Made by a program: the position numbers and the translations under genes. The notes beneath the pieces were generated by a model. It was given only the letters and a program-made list of their open reading frames with translations. It was not told where the DNA came from and made no database searches. This document shows positions 49,401 to 62,895 of a stretch of 64,000 nt of DNA, piece after piece. The DNA comes from Fratercula arctica (lineage: Eukaryota; Chordata; Aves; Charadriiformes; Alcidae). The DNA lies in the NCBI GenBank assembly GCA_947846985.1, contig CANTUZ010000001.1, positions 185,216,455 to 185,280,454 of the forward strand, read 5' to 3'. How positions within the stretch are numbered: the first letter of the stretch is position 1; every line of letters starts with the position of its first letter.

Positions 49401-51716
49401 CATCTTCCCCCTACTTCCACTATGTCTTTTCATTTGATAAAGGTAAGTCCATTATAAGCAGTGAATTCTAAGAAAATAATATTTTAGATATGTCCTATGA
49501 TGCTTATAACTTGTCCTTGAAAACAGAAGATGTTCAAAAAAAAGTTGCAGTGACTGTCTCTGGAAAAAAAAAAAGCAGTTAACGTGGGAGTTGAGAGATT
49601 TGAATTCATTTTCCAATTAAGACAAAATAAACAAAAACCACGACAAAACCTGAAAGTGTCACACCCACTGGAGTCACTAGACTGTATCCAAAGTAGGTGT
49701 GTGCATCCCCTTGGCTCCCAACTGTACCCACCAAAACCAACCGTGCTGAATCTTCAGAAAGATCAGGTAATATTGCACCATTTGCTTTCCTTAAGGACCA
49801 CAAAACCACTGCCTGCTGCGAAACTATATTACTGTTTCACAGTCCTTGGGTATATACCACATTTCTGACACTTCAGCATAAACAAGTCTGCAAGAATTGC
49901 ACTGTCTAAAAACACTCTAATATTTCTTAGTTTAAATTACCTGTGGAAGAAATAAAAAAATAAATCTCAGGCGAACTGACCCTGTCCCTTACATTCAGTT
50001 CCCTAAACTGTCCATCTTATTTCAATCATTTTCTTTCACAAACCTTAGAACACTATGTCATCCTCCATTTTAGATTAGTATCTTCTGCAAGCCCTCCTCT
50101 TGAGAGGTGTTAATGTATGGTGTCAAATCAAACTCAGATAAAAAAATAATGATAAACACTATTTTTTCTTATGCTGGAAGTGAACTTGAGCAGTTAGTCT
50201 TAAATTTCCCCAAGAGTTTAGTTTTAACTTCTGTTAGAACAGAAACAACAAGTATACTGATGCTGTGAGACATTTTGCAATTTAAATGACTATGGCTCTG
50301 TCTTCAGCATTTAGATTTATAAAAGGCTCTCAGCATTTGTCACTGTATCTTCTTTAACATCCCCCAGTTTAAATCTAACTCAAAACCACAAAAAAAAAAA
50401 AAAATTAGGAACTACATTTCATACCAGTATGCTTTCCTATAGAATTTTAAGTTATTTCAGTGACAGAGATCATGATGTATTTTGCATATGAGAATGCATT
50501 TAGACTTCATTTTATAATTAGAGCTTTCCCCTTAATGACTTGATTTTGAAGTTAGAATATTGTGTTACTAAAATATTGAAATCATTTTACCTTTTATTAT
50601 CTTTTTTCAGATTATAACAAATTTCGTGAATAATCACAAGAAAGTTCTGCTTTCGCATACTGTACTCTTGTTTATGATTATTATCCATTTCCATAATATT
50701 CTTCCTAATCTCTCTACCCACTTTTGATCTGTAAATGATAAATATTTAGGATCTCTATTTTTTTTAACTCAATACAATTAGAGATTTTTATATGTTTACT
50801 ATTCACAGACACTGAGATGTGACTGTTCTTATTTAAGCAAAAACAACAGAGCTAACACTAACACTTGAAGAAGAAGAAATGGTTAAGAAGCCATATAAAC
50901 AGGAAAAGATCATGTGTTTAATACTACTGAAGAAAACACAGCCTGGAATCCTGAAGAGGAACCATACATCTCCTACTAAACACACTAGAAATAAGTGAAA
51001 TCTTCCACTTAGGTGGAATGGAGTTCTGAGGAACAACAGAGACAGAGTTCAGATAGTTATTTTGTACCTGCACTCTGTAACAATCATTTATTTCAGTCAA
51101 CGGGATAACTTATGGGCAGCCCTGGGGATTGCAGCATTATTATTAGCTTTTCCTATTAGATTTCAGAGATATGTCATTTATTAAAATATACTAAAAGCTT
51201 AACAACTAATTTATAAAATAAAAGCATAAAAAATAAACTTATGAGAATAAATAAAATTGTTTAAATCAATCGAGAAATCAACAAGTGACATTACACAGAT
51301 GAGTACCACTTTCTGGCAATAGAAAATTACTTATTAAACAGCTTTTTATTGAATTCTCATGCCTTGTTTTCAAAATGCTCCATTTGAGCTCTACCTGCAC
51401 CCTATGCAATTATGAAGCATTTCTTGCTTTTCTGGCTTTAAAATTAGTAGGTAGAGAAAGAGAATGTTCTGTGATACAACAGATTTAGCCTTTCCCAATT
51501 ATAGCTGTATGCAAGAAGTACAGCCAGACTTTACAGATGCCATACAACACCATAAAATATTTTATTCCTCGGATTTTCAGGAAAAAGAAAAAAAAGAAGA
51601 AAAAAAAAAAAGAAGAGATTTCAACTGTTTTAAGCATTACTTCTCTACAATGATATTAGCATCTGATACAACCAGATGAACTCAAGGAATTAGTGTAAGA
51701 TAAACAAATTACTCAC
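46471..51716 (-). other. DOCK4: DOCK4 intron (5.2 kb), largest internal intron here
   Basis: AT-rich unique sequence with a T18 run (48348-48365) and a few short inverted repeats (for example tcttggg/cccaaga at 48369-48384). The plus-strand frame 49584-49868 has no recognisable content. No mobile element or nested gene seen. Confidence 0.75.
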
Positions 51717-51802
51717 ATACTGTTGAAGAGCTCTCGGTATGTTTCGTCACCTTTACCTTCCGACATGAGGCTGTCCAGTTTGTCAATCAGTTTTGCTTCC
51801 AC
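51717..51802 (-). CDS. DOCK4: DOCK4 exon (VEAKLIDKLDSLMSEGKGDE)
   Basis: Encodes residues 129-156, VEAKLIDKLDSLMSEGKGDE then TYRELFNS, plus AT of Ile157. The (E/V)xxLIxKLDxxxxxGxGDExYxxLF pattern is shared with DOCK1 and belongs to the helical region before DHR-2. Acceptor TGTTGCAG, donor T|GTGAGT; the alternative GT four bases earlier would break frame with the microexon. Confidence 0.95.
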
Positions 51803-52020
51803 CTGCAACATATAAGTGTGATGTGAACAGCTTCTTTTTCCTTTAATGAGATTAGGGAAAATTGAGGGAAGATTTGTTTTTATGTAAGGGACTTTGCTAA
51901 ATGCATATCTTAGAATTATTGGTCAATCATGCAAATCTGATGATAAGTCACTTCATCTCTCTGAAGCTGTTATCATTCCCAAGGTTTGTGGGGTTTTCTT
52001 TTTTTGGTGTAGGTTTTTCT

Positions 52021-52048
52021 TTTTCTTCTTTTTTTTTTTTTTTTTTTT
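52021..52048 (+). repeat. T-rich run
   Basis: About 20 consecutive T (52029-52048) after a TTTTC-type stretch, followed by gagggaggg. On the DOCK4 strand it is an A run. It could be the tail of an old retro-insert, but no body is recognisable. Confidence 0.7.
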
Positions 52049-53405
52049 GAGGGAGGGAGCTAATTTAAATTGAGCAACGTGACTTTAAAACTACAGGCTG
52101 AGTAGCATTTGCTGCTGCTAAGGCAGCTATCTATTTATGGAGTCAGACAAAAAGCACACAGCCCAAATAAATTGCCTGAATTCTCAATGTAGGGCTGTAA
52201 GCACAAGCCGTTTTCTTAGACTTCAATAAAAATATCATCTTTTCTGACCTGCAACCCTCTCTTTACAAATTAAATTTCAGAAATGTCTATACTGTTCAGA
52301 ACACCTGGGGGCTCAGACTTACTTTCCCTTCCTTACCTGCCAGTGTATTTGGTTAGAAATCTGATTTGCTGTATTTACATATTAGCTATCAAAGAAACTT
52401 ACAGAACATATCTGGTGGCTAATGACTCCTTCAATGCATATTTTTAAGTGTATTGATTATAAAAAATAGACAGGTGAGTCTATGATTCTATGATACACCA
52501 CACGTTAATGTTTCAAACCTCCTTTTTAGCAGTAATATATTAGCAACCACAAATCTAGGGGAGAAACCAAGCCGTTGTCAAGATATTTTATTAGAGAATA
52601 AATCTATTACAATTCACATTTAAACCCAAGCTGAAAACACAGAGAAGCAGAACGAGTGGATTTTTTCCTTCTCACTCCTTTTTAACATTTCTATGGTGAT
52701 TTTTAACAATAAGCCTATATATTGATAGTGAAAAGCTACCTACTTACATCACATGCACTCCTCTGTTCTTAGTAGTTTGTTTTGTGTTTCAGATACAGCT
52801 CCTACCGTAAGCATTATGATTGCCTGGGAGTAATTCAAATACTTCTGCTTTCCTTCATTTGAAGCAGCAGGAAGGAGGGCACGGAGAAATGGTTTGAGGC
52901 AGGCTGAAAGAAGTGAGTGGGAGCTGCGGGAGCAGATGGCACATTTCGTCTTTCCTTCCTAGCCCGTTAAGAAGGTGTTTGAGCAGCAAGAATACTTGGA
53001 TCCTTACAGAAGAACATTCCTCAGAGGAACCATCTGATCTTTTTTCATACTAACCGGAAGGGAAGCTGGTGGAATCCTACCTAACCAGTAGTCTGTACTG
53101 CTGTAAAGTAGAGCTGAAAAACCACCACAACAAAATCTGCCTTGTTGAAAATAACTCAAGTTTTATTCTTCACTTCAGCAGGCCATGGATTTTATCCCTC
53201 ATCTTACATTAATAGCATGATAGCATTAATTGGACAATCTTACTACCCCTGCAGAGAATGAAAAGGGAAAACCCTGGTAATCCCTCTCCAACAGGCAGAA
53301 GGTTGTGACTGCTTTCTCCACCCTGAATCACCAATGGTTTGGACCAGCCCTCTCTGAAGTGCTTGAATTTCAGTCCCGTTTTATAAACAGCTTCACATTC
53401 AGTAC

Positions 53406-53554
53406 CTGTTTAAAGTTGCCACTTCGCCTTTGCTCCCAGTCCATCATGTCATGGAAAATGGGTATCATTACATTCCTCAGGTCTGGCTGAGGGATCAAGG
53501 TTACTTCCAGGAAGGGGCCAATCAATGCTGGAATAAAGTGAAGCTTGTGTTCCC
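53406..53554 (-). CDS. DOCK4: DOCK4 exon (EHKLHFIPALIGPFLEVTLI)
   Basis: Completes Gly79 and encodes 80-128: EHKLHFIPALIGPFLEVTLI, then PQPDLRNVMIPIFHDMMDWE, then QRRSGNFKQ. The (H)KxxFIPxxxGPxLExTLIPxxxLRxxxIPIFxDMM pattern is a strong DOCK signature upstream of DHR-2, in the ARM-like helical scaffold. Acceptor TCATTTTAG, donor G|GTACTG. Confidence 0.97.
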
Positions 53555-55248
53555 CTAAAATGAAAATGAACATGAACTTGAATGTGAATTGAGTGTCCTG
53601 TGAGCTATCAAGCAATCCAAAATAGCACTCTTAAGTGTCTATAGATTTTTTAATCTCATGTCCATCACAGCATGGGCTATTTCTTAAGCCCAAAAGGTGC
53701 AGAGAAAAGCTGTAGACAGTAGAAGAATATAAGGCAAACACAATTTATCAGATTTTTTATGTGATACTGAGTTCAGAAGTGACAGTGTGTTATCTGTATC
53801 CCAGGTTAGTCTTCCAGAAGGAGAACAAAGAGAGACAAAGCCCTCTCTGAGCATTTCATTTATTTTTCACACGAATTGTCTGGTTTCTAAGTTCTACACC
53901 CTTGTGTTTACAAAATGGTTAACTGTCTGATATTACATGCTCATCAAAAAGAGGTGAGTACTTTGATTTTTACCTATCTTTAGTTTTGTGAGTACAGAAA
54001 TGGAAGCACATGTTTTGACTGCAGGAAAGGGAAGATGTGACTCAGCTGTTCTCAAAACAACTCACTTTAAAATCAGTGCTAAAACAGCTTCCATTAACTC
54101 ACCATATTCTACTTAGCAGAAACTATAAAACTAAGTTCTTGTCAGGAAAGCTAGAAATGGCATACAGTGAAGATTGCCCATTTAGTTTCAGTTGTGCAGG
54201 CATAAGATGATGCACACTCAGGTCTTATCCTAGCATGCAGGAAGGAGATGGCACCCAGGAGTGGTCCTTGATGTACCAGTTTAGAAATATCCATTGTTTA
54301 TCCAAATAATTTAAAGGGATAACTTAGAGTGAGTAAGCAATAATAAATACTGTAAATAAGTAAAATATGCTACATAAGAAATGTTAACAAGATATGAATA
54401 AGCAAACATTTCTTATTTTGAAAATTTCTCTTTCTAGTACAGGATGATCAGAAAGACTGGTATTTTACAACTACATGTCTTGCTGGGGAAAAGATTTATA
54501 GGATTGGGATGACAGTATCTCAGTAACCACCGATGGTCTAATATATCTTTAACGAGCCCTTTAATTACAAGAACTATTGAATAATTGAAATATAAAGATG
54601 ACAAACCTAGTGTCCAAGTCTTCTACTCAGTTTTGATTTTCTTCCCAAACAACATTTAACTGCATTGCTCTGAGGCTCATACTTTCAAACAGTTTGCACA
54701 GTTATTGCTTATAAATATAAAAATGTTCCTAAGTTTATATCCAGGCATATATTTATCTCGTGTTGTCCAATGTGTCATTTATACATCAGTCACTGATTTG
54801 TTTATGCCTTTATATTTTAGTGCAACTAGGACTTAGGGGAAGATTTGATGTAAATCCAGCATCTCAAGAGAGCTTCAGAATTAAGATATATGTCTATTCC
54901 TTAAACTGTTTGGCAACAGAACTAAAATTGTGAACATAAGTATATTTCCAGGCATAATAATTCTGCCCAAAAAGAGCAGTACTTTCCTTTCTAATTTTCT
55001 CTGATGGTATTCTTTCAGTTTTCTTTGAAGAAATAAGGATAGGTCAGATACAGTACCAAGGCTTAGAAAGCTGAAATTAGCTATAAAGGGAACTACAGAT
55101 GACTAGTGTTTTCCTAAACTTGAATCAAGACTTCACGTGAACTCAATTATCAACAATTTCTCTATCACTGGCAAGTGTATTTAATAGGTGAAGAAATAAT
55201 AATTGTTTTTCATTTTATGAGCTACTGATGATGTGTTTAATTACTTAC

Positions 55249-55307
55249 CTAAATTTTGCCACATGCTGAAGATTTCACATCCCATTGTTACCCGCATGTC
55301 ACCATAT
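55249..55307 (-). CDS. DOCK4: DOCK4 59-bp exon (YGDMRVTMGCEIFSMWQNLG)
   Basis: Completes Lys59 and encodes YGDMRVTMGCEIFSMWQNL (60-78) plus 1 nt of Gly79. The KYGDMRxxxGxEIxxMWxNLG motif is present in all A/B-class DOCK proteins. Acceptor CGTTGCAG, donor G|GTAAGT. Too short for an ORF list; placed by phase. Confidence 0.96.
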
Positions 55308-55944
55308 CTGCAACGTATTAAAAAATAAAGCAAAACAGTGGAAGATCATTTAAGAAAATCAAGTTCATATGGCACTCTGTGACATTGTTAAATGAAATGT
55401 CTTATGTGCAGTCCATGAAAAACTACTTTAAAAATGATGATTTATTCCAAGTTTTTGCTCTTTCCATTGTACCCAGCTAAAAGTGGATTCCTAAACCCAG
55501 GTTTATGTGCAATATTGTCAAAAGTATTAGTTCTTTCTAAAGGCTATACAGCAGTAATGCAGCTGGGAAGCAAAAGCTAGTTTTTGCAGTATATGAGAAC
55601 AAATAGTTTTGCTCTAGCTTAAAGAAATACAATTAATTTGTACAGACAACAGTGCAGTGCCTGGCAGAAACACCTGAACCAGTGTGAATCAACTTATGCA
55701 TGAACTGGAAATTAGTGTTGGCACTGCTACAACATGGCTATTTTGCTCCCAATATCTGAACCAATTTGGGCACTTTTAGGAAGGCTGCTATCGGCTCTGA
55801 AGACCTATACAAACTCTCGTTCTAGTCAGTGGAAATACTGTTACCATTATCTTTTTGGTAGGCCTTTTTGTAACCTCCCATGCCTTGCATTTTGAGAAGC
55901 ATTTGATCTATTACAGTTTTCTAGAAGCTGACAGCAGTACTTAC

Positions 55945-56045
55945 TTTTCTAAAACCTTTTTCTTCTTGGAAGGTGTGAACATCTCCAGTTGCAGACATAA
56001 CTGGTTTATAAAAATGACAGCAAGAAAAAAGTAGGAATCCCATAT
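55945..56045 (-). CDS. DOCK4: DOCK4 exon (IWDSYFFLAVIFINQLCLQL)
   Basis: Encodes residues 26-58, IWDSYFFLAVIFINQLCLQL then EMFTPSKKKKVLE, plus 2 nt of Lys59. It continues DYK of the previous exon into the helical (ARM-like) region; the paralogue DOCK1 has a similar W-x-x-Y-F-x-L-A-V block. Acceptor TTATTGTAG, donor A|GTAAGT. Confidence 0.95.
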
Positions 56046-57653
56046 CTACAATAAGCATATGGCATTGGGTTATTTCATTTTCTCAGTACCACCATTTTAT
56101 GACCACTCAAGATGCAAATTCTCAAATCATATCGCTTGTTTCAGTCTCAACTAATAAATTACTTGAACTGTTTTTGACTAAATTTCTTTGCATCCAAATA
56201 TACTTTTCACCAACTCCAAAATGTTCAGCCAAAATACATCTATTTTACATATTTTATATCTCTTAAACGTAAAGGTTTCAAAGTTGTAGATAATTTTTTT
56301 TATCCCTGCAAACCAGAAAAACCTTACCTTCTAAATAGAAAAGATTTTTTTTGGTATATTTAAATAGAAGACTACAAAAATTTATGCCTGTGAGTCCAAA
56401 AACTAAAAGATTCTGACACTTCAAAAGCTACCACATAACAGAATTGTCATTCTCTGTCCCGTCCTATTTTATAATATTATTTGCAGGTCTCACTTGCTGC
56501 AGGCTTCACTGGGCAAAACAAAAGCCACCTTTGTTAACATATTGCAAATATACAGATGTTTTGTTCACATGCTTTATGAATCAGATGTTGAATCTTCTCC
56601 TTAGAAGATTAAAAGATAAATTTAAAGATAAATTTTAAATACATTACAATATTAATTATTATAACCCAATTGTAGGTGCTCCATGGCAGGAGAAAGAAAG
56701 CAGCATTGGACGAGCCCTATTCCAGACACTGCAGTTCTGCAGGACAGTAATAACATTGCTAAGCAAGTTTAAGGAACATAGATGCCTTGTCTACAGGCAA
56801 TTCCTTTATCAGCTTTAGCCTCTGAACTTGTGGAACTTCATAAAGGACAGGCTTCCTCATGTCCAGTTATGTCAAGTAGATAAATCTGCATTCGAGCCAG
56901 TCTCTTCAACAGGAATCTGGATTTTCGGAGAAGCACCCACAACTCTGCTGGAAGTCAACAGGAGCTCACTGTCTTCTCTAGGAAGGAAATTCTGCGGTTT
57001 TTATGATGAAGCAATTGGACTAATGTCTCTCGGTTGGGCAGACTATTCATTCGGGTTTCCATGGGAATAGGTCTTTTCAGACACAGTCCTAGGTCTTCTC
57101 ATCTGAATCCTGAAAGCATCATTCTGTAATTCACAGTTTATCATAGGTGTCGTATCTCACTATACGAGGTACTCATGCACATCTTTAACTACATTGACCA
57201 TGGAGTGTCATAATTTTCTAAGTTCAATTATGCAGCAGGTTAATTGGTCTTGAGAGAAATTACAGAAATGCAAACCCATATTTTTGATAAATTTGCATCA
57301 ATTAAAAAAATGGAATAATTTTCCTTTCTGCGATAACTCCAAAATAACAAAGAACAAAATTAATTTCTATAATCCAAAAAAATTGCTATGCAAAAATCCT
57401 GAATAAGTAATCTAAGAGAGTCTGAAATAACAAAACAAAAAATAAGAAGAAATAAAAGAACTGCACATCACTCCTGATTTTAAAGATAGTACCGTATTTA
57501 AGAAAAAACTTAATCTCTGAGCACTTGAAATTGCTGATTTAGTATATGTTCTAGCTGTTTAGATGCTGGAACTAAGTTTAGTAACAAACAACCAAGCCAC
57601 AGGATGATGTAGCAGCTATTACATCTATCATACGTTAGACACATTTACTCTAC

Positions 57654-57729
57654 CTTGTAATCAAAGTTTTCATTTAAGAAGTTTTTACGAAGGGCATCCG
57701 AAAGGTACAAGACTGTAGTAATGATCACA
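57654..57729 (-). CDS. DOCK4: DOCK4 exon, most 5' coding exon in the window
   Basis: One nucleotide of a split codon followed by residues 1-25 of the segment, VIITTVLYLSDALRKNFLNE then NFDYK. The (L)YLSDALxKNFLxxxFDYK motif is common to A/B-class DOCK proteins. Acceptor TTTTCTTCCCAG, donor G|GTAGAG. This is roughly the middle of a protein that is close to 1,970 residues in mammals; the N-terminal half (SH3, DHR-1, early helical repeats) lies beyond the right edge. From memory, mammalian DOCK4 has about 52 exons, so 26 here fits half of it. Confidence 0.94.
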
Positions 57730-59964
57730 CTGGGAAGAAAAGAATGAAAAAGACAGTAGTTTTCATTAAGTGGAAATTCATATTTAATATTCAGAGCCAG
57801 ACAATTTCCCAATCAAGAAATAGCTGTAGCATGTACAGCAGCATTAAATACTACATTTTAAACATATACAAATATCTGACTACTAACAGCACCTATTGAC
57901 AGAAAACATACACATAAAGAAAAAAAAAAATACGTGTGATGTAAGAATGTATGCTGAAATCAGATGTTCTGTATAGAAGAATATAATTCATCAAAAAGAC
58001 CAACCATAGATTTTGTTCTGCAAATACTGCTGATATCAGATTTTATACACACTTTGTCCTACTAGCACTAATATATACAGCTGGGCAATTTGGCTTCAGC
58101 TTTATTGGTATTGAAAATACGTGTGCATAGAGATAAAATATCTAGTAATTACCAATATATGATACTGACAGCCCTATGGACAAAGAGTCTTTTTAATGAC
58201 AACAGATAAATGCAAAACTGCAGGAGCTCTGCAAGAATAATCTGCCTCTAAAGATCTCAGTTCTCTATGTGGCAAACATTGCCCTACATTGACAACTGCC
58301 TGAATTACATTAATCTATCATATATAATTATATATGACCAAAATCCCTTTACTGTGGTTGTCACCAGAGATCAATGACAGCCTTGTTCATTGTAGCAACC
58401 AAGTTTGGTAATTACAGAAACAGAACATCTTTAATTATTATGTAAATATAATTCATTTCAATGATTCAACTCTTAAGCTAACCTCTGCAACACTTGTGCC
58501 TATCAACACGTTTAGTCAAACCAAAAATCCACATAAACCATTAAATTATTTTTGAAAGTAGTCAGTAGTGGATGCTTACGGAGTCGGAAAGAAGATAAAC
58601 ATGGAATGTTCTTTTCGCTGTTACACTCATGTATTTTACAACAATCAATTGTTTAAGGACCTTCTGAGAAAAAGATTATATCTACACGTTTTACATAGTT
58701 ACCATCTATCTACTATTGATACATCTGGTACTTCTTTGAACATGGTTCTTGACCTGTATGTGTTACAGTGCTAAACTTTGTTTCCCTTTCCACACTTCAG
58801 ACTTAATTTTTTAATATTTTTGCAATGTATTCAAGACAAAATATGTTTTATTAAATATAATTACAGCAATATATATTTTAAGGGTATAATATTTTTCATC
58901 TTCACAACACTGAAGAATTATACATTCACCAACCCACCTAGGAGATAAATTGTCTTCTGTCACTTTTGACAGATTTCAAGTTTATAAATACAAAATGGCT
59001 ATGTAGCATTTAGCTTCTTACTAGTTCAAATGTTTGCTTCCATTTCTCTACTTTTAAAATGACTGTCCCTGCCAAACTTTACCTTCTGGTTTGATGTGTC
59101 TGAACACCTGTAACAGCCAAGTCTGAGACTGTTTTGAGAACACTGCTTGAGTCTCAAGTTTCATTCCTTCCTAGTTCCATTGCTCAAATGTCATTTTCAT
59201 ACATATTATTGTCTCAACAATTATAGTGTAGCTTTTTTATCCAAGTAGCGTTCCATGTTTCACATTCATCTGTACGGTTTACCCCACTTTTCCACCAACG
59301 AGGAGTTACAGTGTGTGTCAAGCACTCCTTGTCGCAGCACAGAAGACAAAGTGTAATATAAGCAAAGCTAAGAATCAAGGCAAGGATAAGAAAAGAGAGT
59401 CCTGTCATTCTTGTTATTGTGCATAATTTAATTTACAGCCCATGTGTTTCACAAAATGGAAATAGTTTGCATATTTCAGGAAGATGTTCTGATAGAAAAG
59501 GTCAGTTCATCAGAACTATTGCTATGTAAAATTTCAACCTAAGTCCAAAGCAATAAAACCCTGAAAAAAATGCACACCAGAGAAAATTCCAGAAGATCTC
59601 AAGAACTGCAACCATATTGCCAAGTTTACATTACATAGTTCTATTTATGTCTGAGACAATTGCTTTCTTGCCACATTCCTTCCATGGCAGGTGAAACTGA
59701 AGAGAAAGATCTGCTTCAATTCTTATGGCAAGAAAATTAGACTAGAAATTCTAAATGCAATTTTTAGAGGATTTTTTTCAGAATTTTCCAGAGGTAATAC
59801 AATAACTGCAATGCAAGTATTTCTTGCTATAGGCAGCATAGGTCAGTTTTGATTTATTTGGTAAACCAAAGATTTGATATGGATTAGCTCATAAAATGTG
59901 GGTCTGTAGAGTGAGAGTGCATATGTTGTAGATAAAAACCTTCAAAACTGAGCTTTGAAAGATC

Positions 59965-60312
59965 ACAGACTCACAGAATGGTAGGGGTTGGAAGGGACAT
60001 CTGGAGATCATCTAGTCCAACCCCCCTGCCACAGCAGGGTCACCCAGAGCAGGTTACACAGGAACACGTCCAGGCGGGTTTTGAATGTCTCCAGAGAAGG
60101 AGACTCCACCACCTCTCTGGGCAGCCTGTTCCAGTGCTCTGCTACCCTCAAAGTAAAGAAGTTCCTCCTCATGTTTAGATGGAACTTCCTATGTTCAAGG
60201 TTGTGCCTGTTACGTCTTGTCTTGTTGCCGGGCACCACTGAAAAGAGCTTGGCCCCATCCTCCTGACATCCAGCCTTTAAGTATTTGTAAGCGTTGATAA
60301 GATCCCATTCAA
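59965..60312 (-). mobile_element. CR1 LINE 3' fragment
   Basis: Read on the minus strand this is the CR1 3' end: the plus strand shows the revcomp of its tail at 59970, then ggaagggacatctggagatc (59990), agtccaacccccctgcc (60014), ctccagagaaggagactcca (60090) and ctgttccagtgctct (60126). About 350 bp remain; it is 5'-truncated near 60312. The encoded frame on minus (60008-60376) corresponds to the CR1 region just before the tail. Same orientation as DOCK4. It looks less decayed than the copy at 1.8 kb. Confidence 0.93.
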
Positions 60313-61080
60313 GATGATCCCCCTTCAAGATGAAACCATTGTCTTTGACCCACAAACAGCTATTCTGAATCCACAAGAGAAATTAAAATCAGATAGGACA
60401 AAAAAATTTGGGGGCTCTCTTTATAATGTAGGTTCTATAAAAAAAGCAGAATGGTACAAAGCAGAGACAGCAGCCAGAGGACAGATGGACAGCTGTCTGA
60501 TCCGCTGCAATATTCACATTCCAAGTTGCTTCCCAGCCAACAATTTCAAAACAACAACAACAACATTTATTTAAAATCCATTTGAGTATCATACTAGAAA
60601 ACACTGAGTTTGTGACAAGACTTGCTTTTCTTCCTCTCACCACCTGCCACAAATTTGTTCAGAACCACTGCTTTACAGAAGAAAAAACTCTGCTTTTAGC
60701 TACTAAATTATTCTGGGTTCATACACTGAATGCTAACCCAAGGTTCAGGCAGGGCATTTTTGACAGAGTGGCTTTTCCATCAGCTTTTCACAGCAAACCC
60801 TTCTGCAATACACTGTTTGAAAAATCCAAAGCAGCCCCCAGAAGTTTAAAAACTGGTTTGCTGCCTGTACTGTGCTCTGGCAACCTGGCTTTTGCCCGTG
60901 TAGCCAATGGTAGAAAACAAAAGCTTTCTTTTTCCATTCTGATATGGGACAAATATGTAACATTAGCTTCTCATTTCAACCTTTGATATTTCAGAGTGAA
61001 ATCTTCCTAAGCACAGAGGTGTTTGAACAGAAAAAAAGTTGCTTTCCTATTTCATAAATAAATGAAATAAACCTAGAATC

Positions 61081-61143
61081 ATATATATGTGTATATATAT
61101 GTATATAAACTTATTCATACATGCATACCTATGTATATATATG
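61081..61143 (+). repeat. (AT)n/(GTAT)n microsatellite
   Basis: Alternating atatatatgtgtatatatatgt-type sequence, interrupted in the middle. Intronic and low-complexity. Confidence 0.85.
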
Positions 61144-61173
61144 CTTTTTGCGACAGACTGAATACCAGGTTCA

Positions 61174-61247
61174 GTTGTTAGCAACATTTTATATTACATA
61201 AAAGCAAGAACGTTGTTAGCAACACTGTATTACATAAAAGCGAGAAT
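61174..61247 (+). repeat. Tandem duplication, about 37 bp, two copies
   Basis: Copies at 61174-61211 and 61212-61247 share gttgttagcaaca and attacataaaagc with a few differences and a 2-nt indel. A local duplication in a DOCK4 intron. Confidence 0.85.
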
Positions 61248-62882
61248 TTTTGTTCACTGTAGGAGTCTCAGACTCCCACACCATGGGAGCTAATAGGATT
61301 CTTCAAAGCAGCCACAATGATGAAACTAATGCTAACTCAATGTCTTCCTTTACCATTTATTCCATTTGGGTTACTTTTAAAAAACAATAATAATGTCTTT
61401 CAGTCATTACTGAATTAGATAACCAAAAGGATTCTCTGTTTAAAGTCCCTATGCCCAACTGTCAGTAGATACATTTGGAATTTTAGTATAAGCAACACAC
61501 TATACTAAATCTTACTTTACAGATTGGTTATTTTACTATAAATAATAATATTCATACATCCATTTCATATGCTTATAAAATTCAAATTGGGAATGGTATT
61601 ATCTAGCATCTCTAGCATTCGACAAAACACTGAAAGGATATACATAGTTAATCATACAGAGATCCTTAAAATTAAACGTTCTTGCATACTGAGAGCAGTG
61701 GTAAATTAGTTCATTGTTCAATAACACATAGGCACAGTATGTTATAAATATCAAACCTTTGCTCAGCAAGTAATAGAAACCCACCTTGCTCTCCAACAGC
61801 CTCCTCAATTGTTAATGAAACACGACATACCTGGAGTTCAGCTGAGTCTGTTAAATGCTCTCCAAAGATACCAGTCAATTAAAGCATTAGATAAGTGATT
61901 CCCTTCCTAACCTTAGGGTAACTTAAGCAAGTGACCATTACACAATGATTTCCAGTTGAGAGAGACATTATGAAGATGTTATCCAGAAGTTTCAATTTTA
62001 GTCTGGCACATTTTATTACAGAATTTTGGATTCCTTTCTGGCGCTAGGCAACTGATTCAGACATCTTCCCATATTATGTGGTGTTCATTTGCAGTTACAA
62101 AGAGAAGCTGTGCTTAGAGGGCCAGCAAACTAGCTTACTACCTAGCTGATGTAGAAAGTAAATCTACCCCTACAATGAAAGAAATCAAAACTATATTTTA
62201 TGTAAATACAAAAATGTATTTTGTCACTTAGTAGTGACATCCATGTTAGAAATATTAGATACCCGCAAGTGTTTATTTTGCTTTGCTGAACATATGCTGA
62301 TTAGCTCACTGCAGGTATTACATGGTTATGCAGTTTTAAACAGAGTTAATGTCTGTTTCATTGCTCAACCGCTATAAGCTAATAAATATTTAGGATTTTT
62401 TTGCATGTTCTTCTCCTTCCATCGCAGAACACAATTAAAAAAAGATCTACGTCTCTGCTTTAGTGTTCAGTCTGCCTTTTTAAATGTTACTTTATTTCTC
62501 AAATTTTGTAAGTCACTTGGTAGTTTTATAATGCTAGCCATTAATATTTTTTTGCATTGGGCATCCGGACATGCAGAATTAGAGACTGTGCATGCATCAT
62601 CATGAACTATCCTAATTTCTGCATAGTTACAGATTTGTCTTCTTGAGCTCACAGTATCTTCTGGGTTTTTTTTTTATCCCAGACAGCATCCAAGTATCAG
62701 ATGCTACATAATTACTGAAAACACTGCAACAAGAAAGAAAAAAATCTAGAAGCCAGGGGGCAGCAATATTTTTATATATAAATATTACATATTGAAATAA
62801 CTGTGGCATTTTAAGACCTAAAAATCTTTCAGGTAATTCAAGTTCTGCATATATAAATAGGAGAAAAAAAAAAAAAAGAATT

Positions 62883-62895
62883 CCCCCCCCCCCCC
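62883..62895 (+). repeat. poly(C)13 homopolymer
   Basis: Thirteen C in a row on the plus strand, preceded by an A-rich run (62864-62877). Intronic. Confidence 0.95.

Noticed and set aside
52463..52495. tctatgattctatgat resembles the CR1 3' terminal repeat, suggesting a fourth CR1 in plus orientation
   Set aside because: Only the 16-bp tail-like string matches; the sequence before it shows no CR1 body, so chance or a tiny remnant cannot be separated.
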